The notes under the pieces: generated by a model
Seen by the model: the letters and a program-made list of their open reading frames with translations, nothing else
Told to the model about the DNA's origin: nothing
The model's database searches: none
Shown here: positions 38,904 to 48,812 of the stretch, in pieces
Numbering within the stretch: position 1 is the first letter of the stretch
Layout: each line of letters starts with the position of its first letter
Position numbers and translations under genes: made by a program
Source of the DNA: Gammaproteobacteria bacterium
Lineage (GTDB): Bacteria > Pseudomonadota > Gammaproteobacteria > Burkholderiales > Gallionellaceae
Length of the DNA stretch: 64,000 bases
Reading direction: 5' to 3'
NCBI GenBank assembly: GCA_018814405.1
Contig: JAHIZO010000009.1
Location: 238,933-302,932 of the forward strand

Positions 38904-39529
38904 GCTGCAGCCCCCCTATCAGTGGGCTGACCGCCCTTTAACTTGCTCTTATCGTCATCACCGATCAACAGGCGAGTGTCACTCAAGTACATGTGTGGAG
39001 GAATGATCAGGTTGGTCGGTGCTGGCACACCCTTGAAGACACGTGCAGCCAAATCGAAACGTGAGCCGTGGCACGGACAGAACCAGCCACCAGCCCAATT
39101 CGCCCCAAGGTCAGCAGGCGCCACTTCTGGACGGAAAGTCGGCGAGCAGCCCAGATGGGTGCATACGCCCAAAACCACAAGAATTTCCGGCTTGATCGAA
39201 CGGGTCGCGTTGTCACAATAAGCAGGTTGCTGCGGAACCGAAGACGTAGGGTCTGCCAGCACATCATCATGCGTGGCGAGCATATCCAGCATCTCTTTGG
39301 TGCGACGCACGATCCATACCGGCTTGCCTTGCCACTCGATGCTGATCATCGTGCCGGGTTCAATGCCACTGATATCAACTTCAACCGGCGCGCCAGCCGC
39401 TTTGGCTCGCTCACTTGGCTGCAAGCTCAATACGAACGGTGCTCCAGCACCAGCCGCGGCAACTCCACCCACCGCAGTGGTAGCAGCGATCAGCATTCGT
39501 CGCTTGCTATGATCTACTTTATCGGTCAT
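38900..39529 (-). CDS. petA: Rieske iron-sulfur subunit of the bc1 complex
   Basis: This subunit carries the 2Fe-2S cluster that moves electrons from quinol to cytochrome c1. The 209 aa protein has a Tat-type N-terminus (SKRRMLIAATTAVGGVAAAG) that stays as an anchor, then the cluster boxes CTHLGCSP and CPCHGSRFD with both Cys and His pairs. It is the first gene of petABC. Its Tat dependence links it to the tat genes at 42386-43678. Confidence 0.96.
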   Translation of the reverse strand: MTDKVDHSKRRMLIAATTAVGGVAAAGAGAPFVLSLQPSERAKAAGAPVEVDISGIEPGTMISIEWQGKPVWIVRRTKEMLDMLATHDDVLADPTSSVPQQPAYCDNATRSIKPEILVVLGVCTHLGCSPTFRPEVAPADLGANWAGGWFCPCHGSRFDLAARVFKGVPAPTNLIIPPHMYLSDTRLLIGDDDKSKLKGGQPTDRGAAA

Positions 39530-39736
39530 GACCCTCTTCCCTTCCGTAATACGTTGTCAAATATCCACTGGGGCAGCTTCCTGCTGCCCTAGCGTCTCGT
39601 CGGTACTGGAGGATGGCATTGCGTTGTCCGTCATTTTTTTATCAGACAAGCCTAGGATCGACTCCCCAACTCGATCCCCTGCCGGCGGCGAATACTACTT
39701 CGACAGCTTTTTCGCCGCAAATGCTACTCAGAATGC

Positions 39737-40168
39737 CTAGTTGTTCTTGGCGCCCTGCGCGACCCACTTGCGTAGCGTCAGAATATATTGACGATCCAAA
39801 GTACCGCTGGCATTCAAGCCCATCGGCATTTTGAGACCTTTGTTCGTTCCGGTCAGCAACTTGGTAAAGGTGCTGGCTCGGCTATCCCCTGGGACAACGA
39901 CTTTCCCGAATTTGGTACCTTTCATCAGGCCCTCATAGGAAGTCAGGTCCAAGCCACTCTTGGCATAACCTTTGGAAGTTGGTGAAGGATGGTGACAGCT
40001 GACGCAATAGTCCTGGAGGATTGGCATCACATCCTTGCTAAAGCTGACTTCTCCCGATTGCAGCACATTTAGCGCGTTATGCGCTGGCGCAAGTGCCTTG
40101 TCTTCGGCCAATACGTTCAAGGAAAGTGCAGCCATCAGCGCGCCGCCTATCATTATTCTGATTCTCAT
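39737..40168 (-). CDS. Small periplasmic monohaem cytochrome c
   Basis: The 143 aa protein has a signal peptide (MIGGALMAALSLNVLA) and one haem site CVSCHHP within the pattern DVMPILQDYCVSCH, followed by GLDLTSYEGLMKGTK. This is the style of planctomycete-type cytochrome C domains found in outer-membrane or electron-transfer proteins. KMPMG supplies a possible Met ligand. It lies 207 nt upstream of petABC in the same direction, so it may accept electrons from cytochrome c1. The ATG at 40168 has GGGGAGAAAG upstream. Confidence 0.85.
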   Translation of the reverse strand: MRIRIMIGGALMAALSLNVLAEDKALAPAHNALNVLQSGEVSFSKDVMPILQDYCVSCHHPSPTSKGYAKSGLDLTSYEGLMKGTKFGKVVVPGDSRASTFTKLLTGTNKGLKMPMGLNASGTLDRQYILTLRKWVAQGAKNN

Positions 40169-40381
40169 ACTTTCTCCCCGTAGTCCCATGCGAGCCGTAA
40201 CTAACGACGCAACAGCAGGACTTACCTCGCAGCGGAGTGGCGCTGCCCCACACAACTTGAAGTTGCCACTTCATCAGTTATCCAAAAATTCACCAACAAG
40301 GATAACCCGAAATGGTTATATGCCGAATACTACTCAACGCCTTTTCAGAAAGCAACGCACTCGCGAAGCTATACCCGCAAT

Positions 40382-41128
40382 CTAGACAGGGACTTCCTCA
40401 TCAAAAAAGCGATGCTCCAAGCCGAACCTCTCAGCCAAATGTGCTCCCAAAGCCTGCACGCCATAGCGTTCTGTCGCATGGTGACCGGCCGCCATATAGG
40501 TCACACCGCTTTCACGAGCCATATGCACATTGCTCTCGGAAATCTCACCGGTTAGAAAAACATCCACGCCCAGCGCGATGGCTTGCTCGAAATATCCTTG
40601 GGCGGCACCGCTACACCATGCGATGCGTGAGACGTTGCCAGACTTCCCGCCCACCACCAGCGGCTCGAAGCGCAATACTTCGGCAACCAGCTTGCTTAAC
40701 TCGGCCATATTCATGGGTTTTGCCAGCGTGCCCAGACATGCGATGTCTTGCTCCCCAAAGCGCCCGCTCTCAACCAACCCCAATCTCGTGGCGAGTTGTA
40801 CATTATTCCCCCACACCTGATGTGCATCCAAAGGCAGGTGATAGGCCAATAGACTGATATCTTGCTCCAGTAAATAGGCGATACGCCGTTTCTTGACGCC
40901 GGTGATGGCCGCATCCTCACTGCGCCAGAAATACCCATGATGGACCAAGATCGCATCTGCGCCCCAAGCTGCTGCAGCCTCAAGCACAGCCTGAGAGGCA
41001 GTTACCCCAGTCGCAATGCGCTGAACCCGTGAACGCCCCTCGATTTGAACGCCATTCGGGCAATAATCGCGAAAACGGCTGATCGCCAGCTCGCTTCCGA
41101 TATAATCGCTCAACTCTTTTAATTGCAT
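40382..41128 (-). CDS. Nif3-like dinuclear metal centre protein
   Basis: This 248 aa protein of the YbgI/Nif3 family forms hexameric rings with a di-metal site; its cellular role is unclear. Visible motifs are NGVQIEGRSRVQRIATGVTAS (in parts), ILVHHGYFW and the C-terminal AGHHATERYGV, whose His and Glu residues bind the metals. The family is sometimes named as a GTP cyclohydrolase 1 type 2 homolog, but activity is not established. It is divergent from the DegS-like protease. Confidence 0.93.
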   Translation of the reverse strand: MQLKELSDYIGSELAISRFRDYCPNGVQIEGRSRVQRIATGVTASQAVLEAAAAWGADAILVHHGYFWRSEDAAITGVKKRRIAYLLEQDISLLAYHLPLDAHQVWGNNVQLATRLGLVESGRFGEQDIACLGTLAKPMNMAELSKLVAEVLRFEPLVVGGKSGNVSRIAWCSGAAQGYFEQAIALGVDVFLTGEISESNVHMARESGVTYMAAGHHATERYGVQALGAHLAERFGLEHRFFDEEVPV

Positions 41129-41166
41129 CGCAACTGTCCCTATTAACGGCCTGATTGGATCATAAC

Positions 41167-42327
41167 ATGCGTAAATTCTGGCTTCTGTTCGCGCAAGCTA
41201 CCACCATCGGGCTGGCAGTATTGTTCGTCATTCACACACTCAAACCTAGCCTTCTACCCACTGCCGCACGCGGTGGTGTCGTTACGCTGTATCAAAGCGA
41301 GCCGGAAGATGGCAACCAGAACCTGGCCGGCCCCGGCTTCAGTCGTGCCGCACAGAAAGTGATGCCATCTGTGGTGAATATCTTCACCACAAGTGAAGTC
41401 AAGCAACCTTCCCATCCATTCATGGACGATCCGAGATTCCGCTTCTTCTTCGGCGACGAGTTCGATGACAATCAGCCGCAACAGAATTCCAGCCTAGGTT
41501 CCGGCGTCATCGTCAGCCAGAACGGTTACATCCTGACCAACCACCACGTGGTTGAATCAGCCGACCAGATCGAAGTGGCATTCGCCGATGGTCGTAATGC
41601 CAAAGGTCATATTGTCGGCACCGATCCTGAAACCGACCTCGCCGTGATCAAGGTCGATGTCAGCTACACCCTTCCCGCGATCACCTTTGCCAGTAGCGAA
41701 GCCACTCATGTCGGCGATATTGTTCTAGCTGTCGGCAATCCGTTCGGCGTGGGACAAACCGTGACGATGGGTATCGTCAGCGCCCTCAAGCGCAACCATC
41801 TTGGTCTTAGTACCTTCGAGAACTTCATCCAGACTGATGCCGCCATCAATCCTGGCAATTCAGGCGGCGCACTGGTTGATGCCAGCGGCAACCTGCTGGG
41901 CATCAACAGCGCCATCTACTCCCCGAACGGCGGATCACTGGGCATAGGCTTTGCCATTCCAGTCAGCACAGCCAAAAAAGTCATGGAACAGATCATTCAG
42001 ACTGGCTCGGTAACACGGGGTTGGATCGGCGTCGCTGTTCAGGACATGACCCCCGAACTGGCAGAATCGTTCAAGCTCAAAGCCGCACATGGTGTGCTCA
42101 TCTCGGAAGTCATGCGCAACGGCCCAGCCGACAGGGCCGGCATCAAACCGGGAGACATATTGGTGAGCATCGCCGACAGCGAACTTGTTGACTCAACTGT
42201 GATGCTGGAAACCATCTCCGCCCTCACACCGGGCAAGACGGTAGGTCTGAAATTACTGCGCAACCAGAATGAAGTCGTAGTGCAAGTGCGAGTAGGCAAG
42301 CGACCAAAGCCGAAAGTCATGGAGTAA
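41167..42327 (+). CDS. Membrane-anchored HtrA protease with one PDZ domain (DegS/AlgW-like)
   Basis: The 386 aa protein has an uncleaved N-terminal helix (about 4-24), a trypsin-like domain with H127 (LTNHHVV), D157 (ETDLAVIKV) and S232 (NPGNSGGAL), and a single PDZ domain (about 285-375). One PDZ plus an anchor is the DegS/AlgW layout, which makes the first cut in RseA. RseA, RseB and RpoE are encoded at 6742-8812, so this is the natural candidate for site-1 protease here. The ATG at 41167 was chosen over an upstream TTG. Confidence 0.92.
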   Translation: MRKFWLLFAQATTIGLAVLFVIHTLKPSLLPTAARGGVVTLYQSEPEDGNQNLAGPGFSRAAQKVMPSVVNIFTTSEVKQPSHPFMDDPRFRFFFGDEFDDNQPQQNSSLGSGVIVSQNGYILTNHHVVESADQIEVAFADGRNAKGHIVGTDPETDLAVIKVDVSYTLPAITFASSEATHVGDIVLAVGNPFGVGQTVTMGIVSALKRNHLGLSTFENFIQTDAAINPGNSGGALVDASGNLLGINSAIYSPNGGSLGIGFAIPVSTAKKVMEQIIQTGSVTRGWIGVAVQDMTPELAESFKLKAAHGVLISEVMRNGPADRAGIKPGDILVSIADSELVDSTVMLETISALTPGKTVGLKLLRNQNEVVVQVRVGKRPKPKVME

Positions 42328-42352
42328 CTCCAGCAACACGAATGCTCACACA

Positions 42353-42396
42353 ATGACAACTGCCTGCTGCAAAGCTTGCGCAGAATCAGTTGTCAT
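42353..42396. repeat. Inverted repeat between the DegS-like gene and tatC
   Basis: ATGACAACTG (42353-42362) and CAGTTGTCAT (42387-42396) are perfect 10-bp arms with a 24 nt loop, overlapping the tatC stop. The genes converge here. No T-run follows, so a terminator role is only possible. Confidence 0.4.
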
Positions 42397-43135
42397 CCGT
42401 CACGCTGTCGCTTGAGGCAGGATCGCGCACACCGATCCAAGCCGCCACCACAATACCCGCCTCATACAAAATCCACAGCGGGATCGCCAGCATGAATTGC
42501 GAGACGACATCCGGCGGCGTAACGATCGCAGCCACCACAAATGCGCCAACGATGACGTAGGAGCGAAATTCGCGCAGCTTCTCTACCGAAACCATACCCA
42601 TACGCACCAGTATCACGACCGCGACCGGCACTTCAAAAGTGATACCGAAAGCGAGAAACATACCCATCACAAAGCTCAGATATTTGTCGATGTCCGTCAT
42701 CACAGCCACGCCAACCGGCGCCGCCGCCGTGATAAAGCCGAATACCACCGGAAACACCGCAAAATAGGCGAAGGCCATACCGCAAAAGAACAACAGCGTG
42801 CTGACCATGATCAGCGGTAGCACCAACTTCTTCTCGTGTGAATACAGACCGGGCGCGACGAAGCGCCAGAGTTGGAACAGGATGAACGGCAGTGCGATAA
42901 CAAAGGCTGCCATCATCGCCACCTTGAGTGGCACGAAGAATGGCGTGGTGACATCGGTGGCGATCATCTGCCCGCCTTGCGGCAGCTTGGCCAGCATGGG
43001 CTGCGCCAGTAAGGCATACAGATCAGACGCCCAAGGGAAGAGGCAGATGAATACCAGCAACCAAGCCAAGAAGCTGTTCAGCAGGCGTGAACGCAACTCT
43101 ACAAGGTGCGCGATCAGTGTCTCGCTTTTACTCAT
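42386..43135 (-). CDS. tatC: Twin-arginine translocase subunit TatC
   Basis: TatC recognises twin-arginine signal peptides. The 249 aa protein has six helices and the conserved HLVELRSRLLNS start, FLPLKV-like FVPLKVAMMAAFVIALPFILFQLWRFVAPGL (in parts) and FGITFEVPVAV with the functional Glu. It overlaps tatB by 4 nt. The Rieske protein at 38900 is a likely substrate. Confidence 0.97.
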   Translation of the reverse strand: MSKSETLIAHLVELRSRLLNSFLAWLLVFICLFPWASDLYALLAQPMLAKLPQGGQMIATDVTTPFFVPLKVAMMAAFVIALPFILFQLWRFVAPGLYSHEKKLVLPLIMVSTLLFFCGMAFAYFAVFPVVFGFITAAAPVGVAVMTDIDKYLSFVMGMFLAFGITFEVPVAVVILVRMGMVSVEKLREFRSYVIVGAFVVAAIVTPPDVVSQFMLAIPLWILYEAGIVVAAWIGVRDPASSDSVTDDN

Positions 43136-43476
43136 TTTCTAGGTTCGTCTGGTGTAACTGGAGGTGCCGCAGATGTTTCTTCGGCGGGCTTCTTCTTGTG
43201 TTGCGATTGCAGGATGCTCTGCTCCAGCGACAAACCGTTCGCCTGCATGGCTTGTTCGGCTTCGGCGACATGCTTCTCGATATCGTGCTGCATCTGGCGC
43301 GCCTGCTCCAACGCCATATCGTGCGCGATGTCGTCCTTGACCTTGTTCACATAGCGCTGGGTACGGCCCCACAGATGCCCGGCGGTACGTGCAAGCTTGG
43401 GGAGTCGCTCCGGGCCGATGATGATCAACGCGACCAGCCCAATCACGATCAACTCAGAGAACGCGATGTCGAACAT
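43132..43476 (-). CDS. tatB: Twin-arginine translocase subunit TatB
   Basis: The 114 aa protein begins FDIAFSELIVIGLVALIIIGPERLP, one membrane helix followed by the Gly-Pro hinge and an amphipathic helix (LARTAGHLWGRTQRYVN), then a long charged tail. The GPERLP hinge separates TatB from TatA. It lies 4 nt after tatA. Confidence 0.95.
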   Translation of the reverse strand: MFDIAFSELIVIGLVALIIIGPERLPKLARTAGHLWGRTQRYVNKVKDDIAHDMALEQARQMQHDIEKHVAEAEQAMQANGLSLEQSILQSQHKKKPAEETSAAPPVTPDEPRK

Positions 43477-43480
43477 CGCG

Positions 43481-43678
43481 TTACTTCTCTTTCACTTCGC
43501 CTTCGATGGTTCGGGAATCTTGAGGCTTACCCGCTTCCTCATCGACCTTCATTCCTTCCTTGAAGCCTTTGACAGCCCCCCCCAGATCACTGCCCATATT
43601 GCGCAATTTCTTGGTGCCGAAGATCAACACCACGACCAGCAACACGATCAACCAATGCCAGATACTGAACGAACCCAT
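43481..43678 (-). CDS. tatA: Twin-arginine translocase subunit TatA
   Basis: This 65 aa pore-forming subunit starts [20 protein letters not shown], then [22 protein letters not shown], the classic TatA helix, FGTKKL hinge and amphipathic helix. It follows hinT by 17 nt at the end of the his operon, so the his, hinT and tat genes are probably co-transcribed. Confidence 0.96.
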   Translation of the reverse strand: MGSFSIWHWLIVLLVVVLIFGTKKLRNMGSDLGGAVKGFKEGMKVDEEAGKPQDSRTIEGEVKEK

Positions 43679-43695
43679 GCTGAACTCCTCGTCGA

Positions 43696-44046
43696 TTAAC
43701 TACGCTTGACCATAGGCGGAATATTGCCGCCGCCGATGACGTGTACATGTAGGTGAAACACTTCCTGGCCACCGCCCTTGCCACTGTTGATCACAGTGCG
43801 AAAACCATTCTCCAAACCTTGTTCTTTCGCCAGCTTCGGCGCCAACAGCAACATCTTACCCAATAAAGCCGCATGCGATTCGTCCGCCTCACTCAGCGAA
43901 ACCAAATGCTGTTTCGGCACAAGCATGAAATGCACGGGCGCGACCGGATTGATGTCATGGAACGCCAGCACATCGTCGTCCTCGTACACTTTGCGGCAAG
44001 GTATCTCGCCGCGCGCGATCTTGCAGAAAAGACAGTCATCCCTCAT
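43696..44046 (-). CDS. hinT: HIT family purine nucleoside phosphoramidase HinT
   Basis: HinT hydrolyses adenosine phosphoramidates. The 116 aa protein begins [19 protein letters not shown] and carries the histidine triad HLHVHVIGG near the C-terminus. It overlaps hisE by 4 nt; the order hisE-hinT-tatA is common in betaproteobacteria. Confidence 0.96.
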   Translation of the reverse strand: MRDDCLFCKIARGEIPCRKVYEDDDVLAFHDINPVAPVHFMLVPKQHLVSLSEADESHAALLGKMLLLAPKLAKEQGLENGFRTVINSGKGGGQEVFHLHVHVIGGGNIPPMVKRS

Positions 44047-44357
44047 TTGCGACGCTCCTTTTCGGTGATGCCCGACACGCCTTCTCGGCGCGCCAGTTCC
44101 AGCAGCACATCCTCAGCGTTCAAACCCTTGTGCGCCAGCAACACCATGCTATGGAACCACAGATCCGCCACTTCATAGACCAAATGCTGCTTGTCGCCAT
44201 CCTTGGCCGCCAGCAACACTTCGCCCGCCTCTTCGATAACCTTCTTCAGGATCGCATCATCGCCTTTGCTGTAAAGCTTGGCGACATAAGACGAATCAGC
44301 TGTTGCGCCCTTGCGCGACTCCAATGTCTCCGTCAGTCGTTGCAGGATGTCATTCAT
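44043..44357 (-). CDS. hisE: Phosphoribosyl-ATP pyrophosphatase
   Basis: HisE carries out the second step of histidine synthesis, converting PR-ATP to PR-AMP. The 104 aa protein has the MazG-like helical fold with [17 protein letters not shown] and [15 protein letters not shown], whose Glu and Asp residues bind magnesium. I chose the ATG at 44357, which overlaps the hisI stop by 4 nt; a longer frame has no family similarity. Confidence 0.96.
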   Translation of the reverse strand: MNDILQRLTETLESRKGATADSSYVAKLYSKGDDAILKKVIEEAGEVLLAAKDGDKQHLVYEVADLWFHSMVLLAHKGLNAEDVLLELARREGVSGITEKERRK

Positions 44358-44743
44358 TTTTTGTATATCTCGTCCGGGTTCTTCAGTACAGCGTCGGTGG
44401 ATACCCACTCGCCGTTCTCCAGCTTGCTATAGAAGCAGCTCTCGCGGCCGGTGTGGCAAGCGATACCGCCGGCTTGCTCGATCTGCATCAAGATCACATC
44501 TGCATCACAATCGAGGCGGATCTCTTTCACCTTCTGCACATGGCCGGATTCTTCACCCTTGTGCCACAGCTTCTTGCGCGAACGCGACCAGTAGATCGCC
44601 TCACCGGTATCGACCGTGCGTTTGAGTGCCTCGCGGTCCATCCAAGCCACCATCAGCACGCGCCCCGTCACCGCATCCTGGGCAATGGCAGGCACCAGCC
44701 CGTCTTCTGACCAGTTAACCTTGTTCAACCATGACTCGGTCAT
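44354..44743 (-). CDS. hisI: Phosphoribosyl-AMP cyclohydrolase
   Basis: HisI opens the purine ring of PR-AMP in the third histidine step. The 129 aa single-domain form has [27 protein letters not shown] (in parts), metal-binding [13 protein letters not shown] and [10 protein letters not shown] with its Cys residues. HisI and HisE are separate proteins here, unlike the fused enterobacterial HisIE. It overlaps hisF by 4 nt. Confidence 0.97.
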   Translation of the reverse strand: MTESWLNKVNWSEDGLVPAIAQDAVTGRVLMVAWMDREALKRTVDTGEAIYWSRSRKKLWHKGEESGHVQKVKEIRLDCDADVILMQIEQAGGIACHTGRESCFYSKLENGEWVSTDAVLKNPDEIYKK

Positions 44744-45498
44744 AACCGCACCTCAATACCCTGCTGCGCCATATGTTGCTTGGCCTGTTGCACCGTGTAT
44801 TCACCAAAGTGAAAGATGCTGGCGGCCAGTACCGCATCGGCACCGCCCTGCGTCACGCCGTCGGCGAGATGTTGCAGGTTGCCCACGCCACCGCTGGCGA
44901 TCACCGGAATCTCCAAGGCATCGGTCACGGCACGGGTCAGCGCCAAGTCGAAGCCTTTCTTCTGCCCATCCTGATCCATGCTGGTCAACAGGATCTCGCC
45001 CGCGCCCAATGCCTGCATCTTGATCGCCCACTCCACTGCATCCAACCCGGTGGCTTTGCGGCCGCCATGTGTAAACACTTCCCACTTGTTCGGTGCGACT
45101 TGTTTCGCATCGATGGCAACCACGATGCATTGCGAACCATAGCGCCCGGCAGCATCTGCCACCAGTTGCGGGTTGACCACCGCCGAAGTGTTGATGCTGA
45201 CCTTGTCTGCACCGGCGTTGAGCAGATTACGTACATCCTGCACCTCGCGCACACCGCCGCCCACGGTCAGCGGAATGAACACCTGCTCGGCAACTTTCTC
45301 GATGATATGGAAGATGATGCTACGATCGTCAGAACTGGCAGTGATATCGAGAAAGGTGAGTTCGTCCGCCCCCTGCTCGTCATAACGCTTGGCGATCTCC
45401 ACAGGATCGCCTGCATCGCGCAGTTCAACGAAACTGACACCCTTGACCACGCGACCGGCAGTCACATCCATGCAGGGGATGATGCGCTTAGCGAGCAT
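44740..45498 (-). CDS. hisF: Imidazole glycerol phosphate synthase, cyclase subunit HisF
   Basis: HisF uses ammonia from HisH to make imidazole glycerol phosphate and AICAR. The 252 aa (beta-alpha)8 barrel has the catalytic Asp residues in [14 protein letters not shown] (D11) and LLTSMDQDG, with phosphate-binding GGGVR and ASGGVG loops. It lies 42 nt after hisA. Confidence 0.98.
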   Translation of the reverse strand: MLAKRIIPCMDVTAGRVVKGVSFVELRDAGDPVEIAKRYDEQGADELTFLDITASSDDRSIIFHIIEKVAEQVFIPLTVGGGVREVQDVRNLLNAGADKVSINTSAVVNPQLVADAAGRYGSQCIVVAIDAKQVAPNKWEVFTHGGRKATGLDAVEWAIKMQALGAGEILLTSMDQDGQKKGFDLALTRAVTDALEIPVIASGGVGNLQHLADGVTQGGADAVLAASIFHFGEYTVQQAKQHMAQQGIEVRL

Positions 45499-45540
45499 AT
45501 GTATCCGTCTGTATTGCGAAATTTGGACTTGAAGTCACGA

Positions 45541-46302
45541 TCAGACCTTGATCGTCGTCAATTCATCCGCCAGCGCTTGCGCGGCACGGAAGTCCAGCGT
45601 GCCTTCGTAGATGGCACGGCCCGTGATGGCGCCGGTAATGCCTTCACCACGCACGGCGCACAGCTTGCGCACATCATCAAGATTGGTGATGCCGCCGCTG
45701 GCGATGACAGGCACTTGCAGCGGCTGCGCCAACTCGACAGTCGCCTCGATGTTCACACCGCTCATCATGCCGTCACGACCGATGTCGGTATAGATGATGG
45801 CTTCCACGCCATAACCTTCGAAACGCTGTGCCAGATCGGCCACGTCGTGACCGGTAAGCTTAGACCAGCCGTCCACGGCCACCTTGCCGCCCTTGGCATC
45901 CAGACCGACCATGATGTGACCGGGGAAGGCATCACATGCTTCATGCAGGAAGCCCGGCACCTTGACGGCTGCCGTGCCGATGATGACGTAAGAGATCCCG
46001 AGATCGAGATAACGTTCGATGGTCTCCAGATCACGGATGCCGCCCCCCAGTTGCACTGGAATATCGCTGCCTACGGCCTCGACGATGAGGCGCACTGCTT
46101 CTTCATTCTTGGGTTTACCGGCAAACGCACCGTTCAGATCGACTAGATGCAGGCGACGTGCGCCTTGCTCCAACCAGTGCCTAGCCATCGCAGTAGGGTC
46201 ATCGGAGAACACGGTCGCGCCCTCCATCTCTCCTTGTCGCAGGCGTACACATTGACCGTCTTTCAGGTCGATAGCGGGAATGATCAGCGTTGAAATATCC
46301 AT
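45541..46302 (-). CDS. hisA: ProFAR isomerase HisA
   Basis: HisA isomerises the aminoaldose to the aminoketose in the fourth histidine step. The 253 aa barrel starts [19 protein letters not shown] with the catalytic Asp, and has [13 protein letters not shown] with the second Asp and the phosphate loops LGGGIR and ASGGI. It lies 16 nt after hisH. Confidence 0.98.
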   Translation of the reverse strand: MDISTLIIPAIDLKDGQCVRLRQGEMEGATVFSDDPTAMARHWLEQGARRLHLVDLNGAFAGKPKNEEAVRLIVEAVGSDIPVQLGGGIRDLETIERYLDLGISYVIIGTAAVKVPGFLHEACDAFPGHIMVGLDAKGGKVAVDGWSKLTGHDVADLAQRFEGYGVEAIIYTDIGRDGMMSGVNIEATVELAQPLQVPVIASGGITNLDDVRKLCAVRGEGITGAITGRAIYEGTLDFRAAQALADELTTIKV

Positions 46303-46318
46303 GGCATTTATATCGTGG

Positions 46319-46957
46319 TTAAACGGGGTTCCAGTTGACGAAATTTTCCAGCAGTTTCAATCCGGCAGCAGCACTCTTCTCGGGATGGAACTGCACGGCG
46401 AACAAGTTACCACGCGACACGGCGCAGACAAAGGGCTGCGGATAATCACTTGTGCCTTGTACGATGTCCTTATCGCTCGGTTGCACGTAATAGCTGTGTA
46501 CATAATAGAAGCGCGCATCCTGCTCGATACCGTCCCACAGCGGGTGCTCGGCGTGATGCACGCCGTTCCAGCCCATGTGTGGCACTTTGAGCTTGTTGCC
46601 CTGCGCGTCCCTGAGACTATGTGCAAAACGCGTGACCTGTCCAGAAATGACGCCCAGACATGGCGTATCGCCTTCTTCACTATGCTCGAACAACACTTGC
46701 AGCCCCATGCAAATACCCAAGAACGGCTTACCTGCAGCAACGGCGGCGGCAATCACCTTATCCAAACCACGCTCACGGATTTCCCGCATACAGTCGGGCG
46801 CCGCACCTTGCCCCGGGAATACGACGCGCTTGGCTGAAGCGATCACGTCCGCTTCGCCCGACACGACGACATTGGCACCCGGCGCAACCTTGCGCACGGC
46901 CTGGTACACCGAGCGCAGGTTACCCATGCCGTAATCAACGATGGCGATATCGACCAT
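46319..46957 (-). CDS. hisH: Imidazole glycerol phosphate synthase, glutaminase subunit HisH
   Basis: HisH releases ammonia from glutamine for HisF. The 212 aa class I amidotransferase has the nucleophile in [13 protein letters not shown], and the His-Glu pair in VQFHPEKS. It starts [16 protein letters not shown]. It lies 5 nt after hisB. Confidence 0.98.
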   Translation of the reverse strand: MVDIAIVDYGMGNLRSVYQAVRKVAPGANVVVSGEADVIASAKRVVFPGQGAAPDCMREIRERGLDKVIAAAVAAGKPFLGICMGLQVLFEHSEEGDTPCLGVISGQVTRFAHSLRDAQGNKLKVPHMGWNGVHHAEHPLWDGIEQDARFYYVHSYYVQPSDKDIVQGTSDYPQPFVCAVSRGNLFAVQFHPEKSAAAGLKLLENFVNWNPV

Positions 46958-46962
46958 GATGC

Positions 46963-47550
46963 TTATAGCGTGCCTTTGGTAGATGGCATCACGCCGGCCA
47001 TGCGCGGGTCTTGCTCCAATGCCACGCGCAAAGCACGTCCAAAGGCTTTGAAGATGGTCTCGGCCTGATGGTGTGCGTTCTCGCCAGCCAAGTTATCAAT
47101 GTGCAGCGTCACCAAAGCATGATTGACGAAGCCTTGGAAGAATTCACGGATCAGATCGACCTCGAATTCTCCGACATTGGAGCGCACGAAGTCGGCGTTG
47201 AACACCAGACCCGGACGACCGGAGATATCCAATACCACGCGTGACAAAGCCTCATCCAACGGCACATAGGCATGGCCGTAGCGACGCAGACCTTTTTTGT
47301 CGCCAATCGCTTGTGTGAAGGCTTGCCCCAAGGTGATGCCGATGTCTTCAACAGTGTGATGGGCATCGATATGCAGATCGCCCTTGGCTTTGATATCGAG
47401 ATCGATTAGACCGTGACGCGCGATCTGATCCAGCATGTGCTCGAGGAACGGCAAGCCGGTATCCAGCTTGACCTTACCGGTTCCGTCGAGGTTAATCTCG
47501 ACCATGATCTGAGTCTCGAGGGTGTTGCGAGTAACTTGTGCGCTACGCAT
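46963..47550 (-). CDS. hisB: Imidazoleglycerol-phosphate dehydratase
   Basis: HisB removes water from imidazole glycerol phosphate. At 195 aa it is the single-function form, without the histidinol phosphatase domain of enterobacteria. The metal-binding boxes are [24 protein letters not shown] and the later [17 protein letters not shown]. It lies 8 nt after hisC. Confidence 0.97.
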   Translation of the reverse strand: MRSAQVTRNTLETQIMVEINLDGTGKVKLDTGLPFLEHMLDQIARHGLIDLDIKAKGDLHIDAHHTVEDIGITLGQAFTQAIGDKKGLRRYGHAYVPLDEALSRVVLDISGRPGLVFNADFVRSNVGEFEVDLIREFFQGFVNHALVTLHIDNLAGENAHHQAETIFKAFGRALRVALEQDPRMAGVMPSTKGTL

Positions 47551-47558
47551 GATTAGCC

Positions 47559-48653
47559 TTATGCGAGTTGGTTAATGGAATCCTGCAATGCTGCGATGAA
47601 TCTTGCATCTTCGTCCGGTGTTCCCACTGTGACGCGCAGGCAATCCGTCAACGACGGATGCCCACCGTTCAGGTTCTTGATCAACACCCCGCGCTGTTTC
47701 AGCCCTTCGAATATCTGCGTGGCTTTTGCCACACGAAAAAGGATGAAATTCGCTTCGCTGGGGTAAGCCTGAACGCCCACCATCTTATTCAAGGCCGCCA
47801 TCATCTTCGTGCGTTCCGATCGTATGTTCTCTGCCTGCGCCAGCAACACATCGTGGTGTGCCAACAGGGTACTCGCCACCAGCTGCGGCAGGACGCCCAC
47901 ATTATACGGCAAGCGCAGCTTATCCAATTGTTCCAGCCATGCTTTATCGCCCGCAATGAAACCCAGTCGCAAACCCGCCATACCTAGCTTGGAATAGGTG
48001 CGCATCACCAGCAGATTGCCATACTTTCCCAGATGGGGGATGAAGCTATCACTGGCAAAGGCATAGTAAGCCTCATCCACCACCACCAGACCAGGACTAG
48101 CTTCAATGATGCGGCGCACAGCCTCTGCATCGAACAGATTGCCCGTGGGGTTGTTGGGATAGGCGAGGAACACCAGCGCAGGGCGTTCACGCTCAATCGC
48201 AGCCAGCGTCGCACCAAGATCAAGCGAAAAATCCTCGGCCAGCGGCACGCCCACGTAGCGCATGCCCACAAAGGTGGCGATCATCTTATACATGACGAAA
48301 GAGGGCTCGACACTCAACAACACTGCGTCCGGTTTGGCGACCGCCATCGCCAGCAACTGGATGATCTCGTCCGAGCCATTACCCAGTAGCACATCCGTGC
48401 CCGCAGGGAGCTGCGTCACTTTGCGGATATCTTCCTTTAGTTGATGGGCGCCCGCATCGGGGTAGCGATTGATGGCTGCATCTGCCACTTTACGCGCGAT
48501 CTCATCGCGCAAAGCCTGCGGCAACTGATATGGATTTTCCATCGCATCCAGCTTGATCATGTCCGCTGAGGGCGGGACATGATAGGCGTGCAAGGACTGT
48601 ATCTCTTTGCGGATCAGTTGATTCGGGGTCACGGCGGAGCTGGCGGCAGACAT
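47559..48653 (-). CDS. hisC: Histidinol-phosphate aminotransferase
   Basis: HisC transfers an amino group to imidazole acetol phosphate. The 364 aa PLP enzyme has [30 protein letters not shown], the DEAYYAF Asp that holds the PLP ring, and the Schiff-base Lys in [15 protein letters not shown] chose the ATG at 48653; the open frame runs 84 codons further upstream without similarity. It is the first his gene here; hisG and hisD are not next to it. Confidence 0.96.
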   Translation of the reverse strand: MSAASSAVTPNQLIRKEIQSLHAYHVPPSADMIKLDAMENPYQLPQALRDEIARKVADAAINRYPDAGAHQLKEDIRKVTQLPAGTDVLLGNGSDEIIQLLAMAVAKPDAVLLSVEPSFVMYKMIATFVGMRYVGVPLAEDFSLDLGATLAAIERERPALVFLAYPNNPTGNLFDAEAVRRIIEASPGLVVVDEAYYAFASDSFIPHLGKYGNLLVMRTYSKLGMAGLRLGFIAGDKAWLEQLDKLRLPYNVGVLPQLVASTLLAHHDVLLAQAENIRSERTKMMAALNKMVGVQAYPSEANFILFRVAKATQIFEGLKQRGVLIKNLNGGHPSLTDCLRVTVGTPDEDARFIAALQDSINQLA

Positions 48654-48717
48654 GAAAAAACAGCGTTGGATATCGAGCGGCGATTCTACCGCAATCACGC
48701 CACACGAAAAACACGAT

Positions 48718-48740
48718 ATTACCGACCACGGTACGGTAAT
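48718..48740. repeat. Inverted repeat in the hisC/sensor-kinase divergent region
   Basis: ATTACCG-N9-CGGTAAT, perfect 7-bp arms, in the 159 bp between the divergent hisC and the histidine kinase gene. Size and location suit an operator for a dimeric regulator, for example the NarL-type regulator encoded at 50063. I see no second copy. Confidence 0.4.
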
Positions 48741-48812
48741 CGCCGAATACAGACAAACGCAAAGCGATTGCTCAAACCTGTCGGCGTGTAGTACCCTCAA
48801 CCTGCTGGTCTG

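Noticed and set aside
44773..46146. Plus-strand open frame of 457 codons opposite hisF and hisA
   Set aside because: It is a shadow of two well-supported his genes, and its composition is not protein-like.
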